The notes under the pieces are model-generated. The model saw nothing but the letters and a program-made list of their open reading frames with translations, made no database searches and was not told where the DNA came from. DNA of 6,276 nucleotides from Fidelibacterota bacterium (GTDB lineage: Bacteria; Fidelibacterota; Marinisomatia; Marinisomatales; TCS55). Positions 1 through 5,969 of the stretch are shown piece after piece. Within the stretch, counting starts at the first letter, position 1; every line of letters begins with the position of its first letter. The DNA is taken from contig PBBH01000036.1 of NCBI GenBank assembly GCA_002716525.1, forward strand, positions 16,914-23,189, in the 5' to 3' direction. The position numbers and the translations under genes are program-made.

Positions 1-827
1 GAAGCCTTTAATAATAATAAGGCACTTTTATTGGATTTATCCTTAGCCAGTGGAATTGCCGATAAAAAAAATGCAAAAGAAATGATGGTTACACCGATTA
101 AATAAATACTACCTAGCGATCCTTCAATCACAGGCAACAATGCCATTGGAATCATCAATAAAAGATGCCAGAAAATTTGACGAATAGTTCGTTGTCCGTC
201 AGGCTCAAGGACTGGCAGCATTTTGAAATTTGCTTGGCTATAATCATCTTTACACATCCAGGCAATTGCATAAAAATGAGGATGCTGCCATAAATACATA
301 ATTCCAAATAAGATCCAGGCCATTGTGCCGATCTCCCCTGTTGCGGCTGTCCAGCCACCAATGATTGGTAGTGCTCCTGGTATTGATCCGATAGATGTAT
401 TTAACCAGGTAATCCTTTTTAATGGCGTATAAACAATGATATATAAAAATGCGGTTAAAAGAGATAAAAATCCAGTTAGGAGATTTACCTTCCATACCAA
501 CATAATACTCCCTGAGATTACCATAAATACACCATAGAGTAATACGTGAATAGGTGAAATTAATCCTGCTGGTAGAGGTCGGTTTTTCGTTCGCTTCATC
601 AAACTATCTGGTTCTCGCTCCTGGTAATGATTTAACGCACCAGAGCCTGCTGCCGTTAATGATGTTCCCAGTAGTGTAAACAATAGTTTTTCCCAGGAAC
701 CAATTCCCATATTTCCCAGATAGTAACCTAAAAATGTTGCCACCAAAACGAGAGATAAAATATTAAGTTTGCTCAATTCAAGATATATATTCAACATTGA
801 CTTGGCTTTTTGTTTTTCAAACTTCAT
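1..827 (-). CDS. ctaB: Protohaem IX farnesyltransferase (haem O synthase), 3' end cut by window edge
   Basis: Membrane prenyltransferase of the UbiA superfamily that adds a farnesyl group to haem B to make haem O, the step before CtaA. The frame is open without a stop from the ATG at 827-825 to the window edge and gives 275 residues; the family is about 290-300 long, so only the last helix or so is missing. Visible motifs: N66 to D74 followed by MKRTKNRPLPAG (the polyprenyl-diphosphate/Mg site, here N-x3-E-R-E-P-D), YTPLKR at 133-138 with the following G-rich loop, WQHPHF at 180-185, and KDDYSQANFKMLPV at about 193-206. Several hydrophobic helices lie between them. The start overlaps the ctaA stop as ATGA, so the two genes are almost certainly co-translated. 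I see no frameshift: shorter open frames around 155-495 on this strand are out of frame with this conserved reading frame. Identity is clear; only the C-terminus is unseen. Confidence 0.95.
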   Translation of the reverse strand, partial: MKFEKQKAKSMLNIYLELSKLNILSLVLVATFLGYYLGNMGIGSWEKLLFTLLGTSLTAAGSGALNHYQEREPDSLMKRTKNRPLPAGLISPIHVLLYGVFMVISGSIMLVWKVNLLTGFLSLLTAFLYIIVYTPLKRITWLNTSIGSIPGALPIIGGWTAATGEIGTMAWILFGIMYLWQHPHFYAIAWMCKDDYSQANFKMLPVLEPDGQRTIRQIFWHLLLMIPMALLPVIEGSLGSIYLIGVTIISFAFFLSAIPLAKDKSNKSALLLLKA

Positions 828-1813
828 CGGATTTTCCAATCCATCCATTTTACTGGATTTGTCCTAAGAATAAATAATGTACATGATCCTAATAGAAGAG
901 CACCAGTTACAACATGAAAACTGGCAATATAGGGAGATCTTTCCGATAGCACCGTCGCGGCACCCAGGGTGACTTGCACAATAACAATAATTACCATCAG
1001 CCATAAAGTCTTAATAGGTAACTGATGCTGCTGCAAAAATGAATGATATCGGAAAACATAATAGCCGATTGCTCCAGTTACCACTGCAGCTCCAAACCGA
1101 TGAATAAAATGTATCATAACCTGGTTTCGAGAAACCATATCAAAATTTAGATCAAACAACATTGCATTAATATTATGAATCATATTGTCGGAAAAGGTTG
1201 GAATCCACACGCCTCCCATTGTCGGAAAATCTGGAATGGCCATACCCGATCCTGTATGCCGCATGAGTGCCCCAAGGATAAGTTGAATATAAATAGCACT
1301 GCCAATGATAATGGCTCCTTTCTGAAGACCTTTGGGACATTCTTTTTCAATACGATTCTTTCTTTCAATAGATAGCCCGTAAGCAAGTACAATAGTCATA
1401 ATAAAAAATGTCTGTGCCAGAATACCGTGAATGATCGAAACGGGCGGCGGAAGAAAAAATAAGACCGTTATCCCGCCAAAGAGGCCTTGTATAATTACAG
1501 TCCCTAGAGCAATATATCCTAATTTCTTTAGCCATTTCGATTCATAAGAAAATCCCAGCCATATCGCTTGAACCATCATAAGAAAACCAACAATGGTCGC
1601 TACTATCCGATGGCCATGTTCATAAAAAATGCCTCCCACCATATCCGATAAAGGAAAGGCAAACATCTGTTTGCCATAAGTAGTCGGCCAATCTGGTACC
1701 GATAATCCAACTTCATGGCTTTTAACCAGCGCCCCTGCAAAAATAAGAAATAAAGTAGATAAAACGGTTAATTTAGAAAAGGCACGTAGCCAGTTGTTTG
1801 ATGTGAAATTCAT
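824..1813 (-). CDS. ctaA: Haem A synthase, COX15/CtaA family
   Basis: Integral membrane enzyme that oxidises the C8 methyl of haem O to a formyl group, giving haem A for CoxA. The protein is 329 residues with about eight hydrophobic helices. The four histidines expected to ligate the two haems are H68 (in EHGHR, 65-69), H129 (SIIHG), H238 (HFIHRFG) and H300 (FHVVTG); E65, thought to be catalytic in the family, is present. GLSVPDWPTTYG (36-47) and RHTGSGMAIPDFPT (185-198) are the two related extracytoplasmic loops. The only cysteines are C159 and C311, so the paired loop cysteines of Bacillus-type CtaA are missing. The frame extends upstream to 1921, but that extension would translate through the terminator hairpin at 1890-1913 and lacks family similarity, so the ATG at 1813 was chosen. 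The Shine-Dalgarno is weak (a GGA about 12 bases upstream). The stop overlaps the ctaB start by 4 bases. Confidence 0.95.
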   Translation of the reverse strand: MNFTSNNWLRAFSKLTVLSTLFLIFAGALVKSHEVGLSVPDWPTTYGKQMFAFPLSDMVGGIFYEHGHRIVATIVGFLMMVQAIWLGFSYESKWLKKLGYIALGTVIIQGLFGGITVLFFLPPPVSIIHGILAQTFFIMTIVLAYGLSIERKNRIEKECPKGLQKGAIIIGSAIYIQLILGALMRHTGSGMAIPDFPTMGGVWIPTFSDNMIHNINAMLFDLNFDMVSRNQVMIHFIHRFGAAVVTGAIGYYVFRYHSFLQQHQLPIKTLWLMVIIVIVQVTLGAATVLSERSPYIASFHVVTGALLLGSCTLFILRTNPVKWMDWKIR

Positions 1814-1889
1814 TTTCGAATTTTTTCCAGAAGTACAGAATTGAAATTTACAGGTTCCTTTAAAATATTTTGATGAATATTGGCAATAA
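1814..1889 (-). promoter_or_regulatory. Probable ctaAB leader/promoter region
   Basis: This 76-bp A+T-rich gap separates the terminator from the ctaA start. If the terminator is efficient, a promoter for ctaAB must lie here. The best -35-like hexamer is TTGCCA (1886-1881, minus), which abuts the terminator T-tract. I see no good -10 hexamer at a normal distance: TATTTT at 1867-1862 is only 13 bases away. The position is a logical inference; the promoter itself is not convincingly visible. Confidence 0.3.
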
Positions 1890-1913
1890 AAAACCCCGCT
1901 TAGGCGGGGTTTT
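1890..1913 (-). terminator. Rho-independent terminator after coxB
   Basis: A perfect 10-bp stem (AAAACCCCGC pairing with GCGGGGTTTT) closes a 4-base loop. On the minus strand it is followed directly by a T-rich tract (TTTTTTATT, counting the stem's own T's). It starts about 20 bases after the coxB stop codon and ends the coxA-C-D-small-small-coxB unit. On the plus strand the trailing tract is only TTTT then AAATTC, so the minus direction is favoured. ctaA begins 77 bases beyond it on the same strand, so ctaAB is either expressed from its own promoter or by read-through. Confidence 0.9.
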
Positions 1914-1933
1914 AAATTCATTTAAGACAGGCT

Positions 1934-2770
1934 TTACCAGTCGTCATCTCCCCAATCATCTTCCTCTTCTTCAGACAAGTATTCCTGCTCCTCTGCTAAC
2001 CAAGCTTCGTAGCCATCCATTTCATGAATGGTCATAAATCCCTTCATTCGGTAATGACCCAGGCCACATAGCTGGGCACAGGCAATTTCAAAACCTTTAC
2101 CTTCCCTGGCCGTGCCTTTGATTTCTTCCAGTAATTCATCAGTAGTCATGGTAGCTTCAAACCATACTGGTATTTCCATCCCTGGAATCGCATCTTGTTT
2201 TACGCGCAATTCTGTCAGGGTAAAACTATGTATAACATCTTTAGTGGAAAGAGAAATATTTATTGGTGTATTCACAGGTATATGAAGCTGGTTCACAGTG
2301 AAAATATCATCTTTGGCAAATTCCTCGGAGCGATCCAAACCGATGGGGTTTTCGACCTCATCTACCAGGTCAACAGATGTTTCGCCGAATACGCCATCCG
2401 GCCCTGGGTAATGGATGTTCCATGCGAATTGCTGGCCTACAACACGTATATGGACCGCATCAGGTCCTTTAGGGACATCGTTCACACGACTGGCCCAGAT
2501 TGGTATTGCAAAACCGAGCAGTAATACAACTTCAATTACTCCAACGGCTCCCTCTAAATAACTTGAAAAATGACTTCGGATCCCTTGATAATCCGCTTTG
2601 GGATTTTTTGATGCCCTAAACCGAAATAAAGTATAAATAAAGAAGGCGCCCCAACCTACAAATAGGATTGCCATTAACCAATGCGCCAAGACGTTGATAT
2701 CATCAATAGCAGGTCCCTGCGTTGAAGCTGAAAATGTTGGTAATCCAAAATATCTAAGCAGTTCTAGCAC
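1934..2770 (-). CDS. coxB: Cytochrome c oxidase subunit II (CuA subunit), divergent type with GTG start
   Basis: Subunit II takes electrons from cytochrome c at the outer face of the membrane and passes them through binuclear CuA to haem a in CoxA. The protein has 278 residues, two transmembrane helices (about 28-50 and 75-95), then the cupredoxin domain. CuA ligands are complete: H181 (DVIHSF), C231 and C235, H239 and M242 in CAQLCGLGHYRM. Q233 replaces the usual Glu between the cysteines. The aromatic segment reads QQFAWNIHYPG (113-123), with F115 where most homologues have the electron-entry Trp. Helix 2 reads YLEGAVGVIE (71-80) instead of the common LExxWTxxP pattern. There is no signal peptide or lipobox and no fused cytochrome c domain. 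The tail (about 264-278) is very acidic and ends EEEEDDWGDDDW. The start is GTG at 2770, the only start before helix 1, with AAAGG about 9 bases upstream. It lies 6 bases after the CxxC gene. Its position at the 3' end of the operon is unusual, since coxB more often leads. Confidence 0.95.
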   Translation of the reverse strand: MLELLRYFGLPTFSASTQGPAIDDINVLAHWLMAILFVGWGAFFIYTLFRFRASKNPKADYQGIRSHFSSYLEGAVGVIEVVLLLGFAIPIWASRVNDVPKGPDAVHIRVVGQQFAWNIHYPGPDGVFGETSVDLVDEVENPIGLDRSEEFAKDDIFTVNQLHIPVNTPINISLSTKDVIHSFTLTELRVKQDAIPGMEIPVWFEATMTTDELLEEIKGTAREGKGFEIACAQLCGLGHYRMKGFMTIHEMDGYEAWLAEEQEYLSEEEEDDWGDDDW

Positions 2771-2776
2771 CGCGGT

Positions 2777-3028
2777 CTACCTTTCCGTTATTTTTTTCTT
2801 ATTTTGTAGATATTCTGCATATTTCCTCGCACGGTTTTTTAGTGTAAAGATTGAAGTTACAACTCCACCTAACACGCCACCGGTGACTCCCAACAATGTT
2901 AGGATTGCCTTGTTCATTCCCTGTGCTGCAGTAGAATTTGGATCTCCAAAACAGGTAGCACAAGCATAGGAAACTTCGGGCAATAGAAAAATGCAAATAC
3001 CTATAGTAACAAAAACGATTTTTTTCAT
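2777..3028 (-). CDS. Small exported/membrane protein with CxxC-FG motif, oxidase-associated, function unknown
   Basis: The protein has 83 residues. A typical signal sequence (MKK followed by a hydrophobic run, ending VSYA at about 19-22) precedes C23-A-T-C26-F-G, so the mature protein would begin at or near the first cysteine. The lipobox match is poor (SYAC), so ordinary signal peptidase I cleavage is more likely than lipidation. GMNKAI (37-42) leads into one membrane helix (about 41-63, glycine-rich), then a basic cytoplasmic-type tail rich in K and R. From memory, small proteins with C-x-x-C-F-G followed by GMNxAI occur in other oxidase clusters, but I know of no assigned role. The CxxC could bind copper or haem, or act in thiol chemistry; this is inference. 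The start at 3028 overlaps the upstream stop as TGATG. The frame continues upstream to 3148, but that part lies over the 58-residue gene in another frame and has no signal peptide, so it was not used. Confidence 0.8.
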   Translation of the reverse strand: MKKIVFVTIGICIFLLPEVSYACATCFGDPNSTAAQGMNKAILTLLGVTGGVLGGVVTSIFTLKNRARKYAEYLQNKKKITER

Positions 3029-3204
3029 CAGGAAATAGTCCGAAACTTTTTTAATACCCGAAACCCATAATAAATCAAGCCGACACCAGTCAAAAATGAA
3101 ACCATAGCGATAAATACAGACTGGTTTAACTCCCAAATCCCAAACCATACAACTGTTATGGTGGACAAGGTAATGAACAATATGTGAAATGATTTCAGCG
3201 ACAT
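3028..3204 (-). CDS. 58-residue two-helix membrane protein, oxidase-associated, function unknown
   Basis: A very short gene. The ATG at 3204 lies one base after the coxD TAG stop, and its TGA overlaps the next start as TGATG. The product begins MSLKSFH, has one hydrophobic helix at about 7-23, a short polar turn (WELNQS, 24-29), a second helix at about 30-48 containing GVGLIYYGFRV, and a basic end (KKFR). It resembles, from memory, small unannotated proteins starting SLKxFH that sit beside oxidase genes in other phyla. Support comes from its exact fit between two genes, the membrane-protein composition and the coupled start and stop. A role as a small extra subunit or assembly factor of the oxidase is plausible but not shown. 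The Shine-Dalgarno is weak (AGG about 13 bases upstream, inside coxD), so translation probably depends on coxD. Confidence 0.75.
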   Translation of the reverse strand: MSLKSFHILFITLSTITVVWFGIWELNQSVFIAMVSFLTGVGLIYYGFRVLKKFRTIS

Positions 3205-3205
3205 A

Positions 3206-3508
3206 CTATATTTTTGCCTGTGCCAACATGGTACTTAAAGGGACAAACATAAGAACCAGAAAACATGCTAGTGTTACCAGCAAGGTCCAATAGATGGTTA
3301 CTTTTTCGCTAATCAAATGCATAAAGTAACAAGCCACCAATGAACCTTTAATGCTTGCGACAATTAGAGCCAGCAACACCGCAGGGCCTACGGTCAAATC
3401 AAGATAGGAAATAGCTACAGTAACAATTGTGAGCGCAGCCAAAGCAACAAAAACCATGACATAAGTTTTTACGTGATGCTTTATTTCTTCAGAAGTGTAT
3501 TCACTCAT
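3206..3508 (-). CDS. coxD: Cytochrome c oxidase subunit IV (prokaryotic caa3/CtaF-type)
   Basis: Small accessory subunit of the oxidase complex, 100 residues with three membrane helices at about 15-35, 41-62 and 71-92. The segment ASIKGSLVACYFMHL (51-65), with K54 and H64, matches the family core (IKaslVayyFMHL). The soluble N-terminus reads MSEYTSEEIKHHVKTY, again typical of the family. A clear Shine-Dalgarno (AAGGA, 6 bases before ATG) overlaps the coxC stop (TAAGGA), so the gene follows coxC directly. The stop is one base before the next start. Its exact role in bacterial oxidases is thought to be stabilisation or assembly. Confidence 0.92.
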   Translation of the reverse strand: MSEYTSEEIKHHVKTYVMVFVALAALTIVTVAISYLDLTVGPAVLLALIVASIKGSLVACYFMHLISEKVTIYWTLLVTLACFLVLMFVPLSTMLAQAKI

Positions 3509-3517
3509 AATGATTCC

Positions 3518-4108
3518 TTACAATAGGTAAAACACAGGAAATAGGAAGATCCATACCAAATCCACAAAGTGCCAGTATAACCCAACAATTTCAATACGGT
3601 TGACAAAACGATCAGGGTCACTTTGCCACATTTTATTTCCTGGCACCAAAAAATAAAAGAGCACAATAATACCCCCAACAATGTGCAAAACATGAAGTCC
3701 AGTCATAGTAAAGTAAATACCTAGAAAATTGTTTGTGCTGGGATAGAGGTGATGCTCGAACTTGGCAGTGTATTCAAAATATTTGACCACTAAAAAACAA
3801 AAGGCAAGTAGGATTGTCAATCCTAAGTACATCTTAAATTTGCTGAAGTCATTCAACTTAAGTGATGCCCAACTCATTACCATTGTCACACTTGAAGTGA
3901 TTAAAAACATAGTGTTCAAGGTCGCCATTGGTACATTCAAAATATCTGACCCAACCGGCCAAGATTCAGCGCCCGTCCTTAGAAAAACATAAGCTGAGAA
4001 TAGTCCGCCAAAGAGCATCACTTCAGAAGCCAAAAATAGCCAGATGCCTAATTTTCCATTATACAATCCTGTGTCAGGTCGGTCTTTAACGGTAAAGGGA
4101 ATATCCAT
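3518..4108 (-). CDS. coxC: Cytochrome c oxidase subunit III
   Basis: Membrane subunit that binds CoxA and is known in the family to sustain proton uptake and protect the enzyme from turnover inactivation. The 196-residue protein has five transmembrane helices (about 22-44, 64-82, 94-111, 128-152, 174-195), i.e. the short form without the two extra N-terminal helices of mitochondrial-type subunit III. Family motifs: GIWLFLASEVMLFGGLFSAY (21-40) with the conserved E29, GLHVLHIVGG (137-146), and GLYWHFVDLVWIFLFPVFYL (176-195) with H180 and D183. The ATG at 4108 lies 5 bases after the coxA stop. The only purine-rich stretch nearby (GAGAAA) is rather far upstream, so coupling to coxA translation is likely. 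Confidence 0.95.
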   Translation of the reverse strand: MDIPFTVKDRPDTGLYNGKLGIWLFLASEVMLFGGLFSAYVFLRTGAESWPVGSDILNVPMATLNTMFLITSSVTMVMSWASLKLNDFSKFKMYLGLTILLAFCFLVVKYFEYTAKFEHHLYPSTNNFLGIYFTMTGLHVLHIVGGIIVLFYFLVPGNKMWQSDPDRFVNRIEIVGLYWHFVDLVWIFLFPVFYLL

Positions 4109-4113
4109 AAAAC

Positions 4114-5829
4114 TTAGGCTTTCTCATTTTGTGGTGTAAAATCTTTGTCTGCACCTGGAACACTATATTCATAAGGACCTCGATAGACAGTTGGAACCAC
4201 TTCAAAATTACCATGCCCAAGCGGTGGTGAGGTCGTAGCTGACCAATCCAATGTTGTAGCCTGCCACGGGTTATCTTCACCTGTCTTTTTACCTAATAGG
4301 CTGATAATCATATTGACAATAAAGAATATTTGGGTCATTCCTAAAAGCCATGCAGATATCGACATCACTTCGTTTAGATAAAGTACTCCAGCTGCATGGG
4401 CATACATTTCTCCTCCATCCCAGAGGCGGCGAGAAACCCCAGCTAGACCTTGAGCCATCATGGGTAAAAACACACCATTCATAAAGATTAAAGAAAAGAA
4501 AAAATGTAATTTCCCTAGGGTTTCATTCATTCGTTTTCCTGTCATTTTAGGAAACCAGTAATAAATGCCTGCAAAAAGAGCAAAAATTGTTCCCGGGGCA
4601 ACAACATAGTGAAAATGACCAATTACATAATAGGTATCATGCAAATAAATATCGGCTGCAGCCAAGCCTAAGGGCAAACCGGTAAGTCCGCCAATACCAA
4701 ACATAGGCAGAAAGCCTAGGGCGAATAACATCGGAGTATTATAACGGATTGATCCACCCCAAAGAGACATGAATAAAGCCGTCAGAATGACCACTGATGG
4801 AATGGAAATAATCATTGTCGTCGTTTGAAAAAATGAGCTCATTGTGGTTCCCATGCCCGTAATAAACATGTGATGTGCCCAGACAATGAAGGACATAAAG
4901 CCTAAAAAGACTACAGCATAAACAATGGATTTATATCCCCAGATTGGTCTACGTGTATTGTTGGCGATGACTTCTACCACAATGCCAAACGCGGGAAGAA
5001 TCAATACATAGACCTCGGGATGAGCTAAAAACCAGAATAGATGTTGCCAGAGCAAAGGACTCCCACCGCCAGTATTGGAAAGTGCAACACCTGAAACGAC
5101 AAGTCCGCTAGGCATAAAAAAGCTAGTCCCGGCCAAGCGGTCCATTAATTGCAACACACTGGCTGCTTCTAAGGGGGGAAATGCCAAAAGCAAAAGGAAA
5201 GCAGTAATAAACTGAACCCAAACAAAAATTGGCAACCGCATCCAGTTCATACCTTCCGCACGTAATTGAATCACAGTAACCAAGATGTTGATGGATCCGA
5301 GCAATGAAGATGTAATCAGAAATACCATTCCGCACAGCCAGACTGTTTGTCCAGTCGTGGCAATATTAGATAAAGGCGGATAGGAGGTCCATCCCGAATT
5401 TGCCGCACCACCCGGAACGAAAAAACCAGTTACCATTATAATTGAGCCCACAAAATACATCCAATAAGAAGCAGCATTTAATTTGGGAAAGGCCATATCA
5501 ATGGCACCAATTTGAAGTGGTACGAAATAGTTACCAAAAGCACCAAAGGCCAATGGGACCACGCCTAAGAATATCATGATTGTACCATGCATTGCTCCCA
5601 GAGAATTATACATTTCAGGCGGGAGCAGTCCACCTTCGCCCAACAATGCACCCACAATAGGTATTGGAGTTTCCGGATAAGCCAATTGATACCGCATAAT
5701 CAACATTAGGATAAATCCAAAAAGAAGCCACAATAGCGCGGTGATTCCGTATTGCAAGCCGATGATCTTATGGTCTGTGGACCAGATGTACTTCGTCAAG
5801 AAACTTTCCTTATAGTGCTCACTAGTCAT
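4114..5829 (-). CDS. coxA: Cytochrome c oxidase subunit I, A-family haem-copper oxidase lacking the K-channel lysine
   Basis: Catalytic subunit: it reduces O2 to water at the haem a3-CuB site and pumps protons. It has 571 residues and about 12 helices. Ligands seen: H81 and H407 (haem a), H405 (haem a3), H270, H319 and H320 (CuB). Y274 of HPEVY is the cross-linked tyrosine and E272 the proton-gating Glu. The D channel is intact: N100, D111 and N118 in the FGNYFVPLQIGAIDMAFPKLN region. H397-D398 (part of the Mg/Mn site) and R467-R468 near the haem propionates are present. In helix VIII, however, the K-channel positions are changed: ISIPSVVILTAL (341-352) has I348 where other A-type enzymes have Lys, with S345 and A351 at the neighbouring Thr and Ser positions. 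About nine extra residues (about 239-256) lie before WQHLFWFLAHPEVY. The tail has NPWQATTLDW and YRGPYEYSVPG. The Shine-Dalgarno AGGA is 7 bases before ATG. It is the first gene of the operon. Confidence 0.97.
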   Translation of the reverse strand: MTSEHYKESFLTKYIWSTDHKIIGLQYGITALLWLLFGFILMLIMRYQLAYPETPIPIVGALLGEGGLLPPEMYNSLGAMHGTIMIFLGVVPLAFGAFGNYFVPLQIGAIDMAFPKLNAASYWMYFVGSIIMVTGFFVPGGAANSGWTSYPPLSNIATTGQTVWLCGMVFLITSSLLGSINILVTVIQLRAEGMNWMRLPIFVWVQFITAFLLLLAFPPLEAASVLQLMDRLAGTSFFMPSGLVVSGVALSNTGGGSPLLWQHLFWFLAHPEVYVLILPAFGIVVEVIANNTRRPIWGYKSIVYAVVFLGFMSFIVWAHHMFITGMGTTMSSFFQTTTMIISIPSVVILTALFMSLWGGSIRYNTPMLFALGFLPMFGIGGLTGLPLGLAAADIYLHDTYYVIGHFHYVVAPGTIFALFAGIYYWFPKMTGKRMNETLGKLHFFFSLIFMNGVFLPMMAQGLAGVSRRLWDGGEMYAHAAGVLYLNEVMSISAWLLGMTQIFFIVNMIISLLGKKTGEDNPWQATTLDWSATTSPPLGHGNFEVVPTVYRGPYEYSVPGADKDFTPQNEKA

Positions 5830-5848
5830 TAATGATTCCTGATTAATG
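5827..5848 (-). promoter_or_regulatory. coxA ribosome binding site inside a possible small hairpin
   Basis: The coxA leader holds AGGA 7 bases before the ATG. The sequence just upstream (CATTAAT, 5848-5842) is the exact complement of ATTAATG (5833-5827), which contains the start codon, so a 7-bp stem with an 8-base loop carrying the Shine-Dalgarno could form. Only one base pair is G-C, so stability is low. The ribosome binding site is certain; a regulatory role for the fold is speculative. Confidence 0.5.
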
Positions 5849-5969
5849 TAAAATGATTGGTGTTTTGTATAATGAATTCAAAAACAGTCGCGAAATTTAG
5901 TCTTCTAAGATGTAAATGAAAAAATGTTTTAGTCAGAATTATTAAATAATTTTACCATTTCTTAGCTTC

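Noticed and set aside
155..495. Short minus-strand open frames suggesting ctaB might be frameshifted
   Set aside because: The conserved ctaB frame is open without interruption from 827 to the left edge with all family motifs in order; the other frames are shadows.
1814..1921. N-terminal extension of the ctaA frame by 36 residues
   Set aside because: It would read through the terminator hairpin, has no resemblance to the CtaA N-terminus and lacks a ribosome site; the ATG at 1813 gives the normal start just before helix 1.
2195..2524. 109-codon plus-strand open frame opposite coxB
   Set aside because: It lies antisense to the conserved CoxB cupredoxin domain and has no ribosome site or recognisable protein features.
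1934..2770. CoxB as a lipoprotein or a caa3-type subunit with fused cytochrome c
   Set aside because: There is no lipobox or signal peptide at the N-terminus and no CxxCH motif; the C-terminus is an acidic tail.
3029..3148. N-terminal extension of the CxxC protein frame by 40 residues
   Set aside because: It overlaps the 58-residue gene in another frame and would bury the clear signal peptide beginning MKKIVFV; the TGATG junction supports the start at 3028.
4086..4280. Minus-strand open frame overlapping the coxA 3' end and coxC 5' end
   Set aside because: It is a different frame over the conserved CoxA tail (YRGPYEYSVPG) and the CoxC start; no independent support.
5901..5910. TCTTCTAAGA as a possible operator half-site palindrome upstream of coxA
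   Set aside because: The arms are only 4 bp, which is expected by chance in A+T-rich DNA, and there is no second copy.
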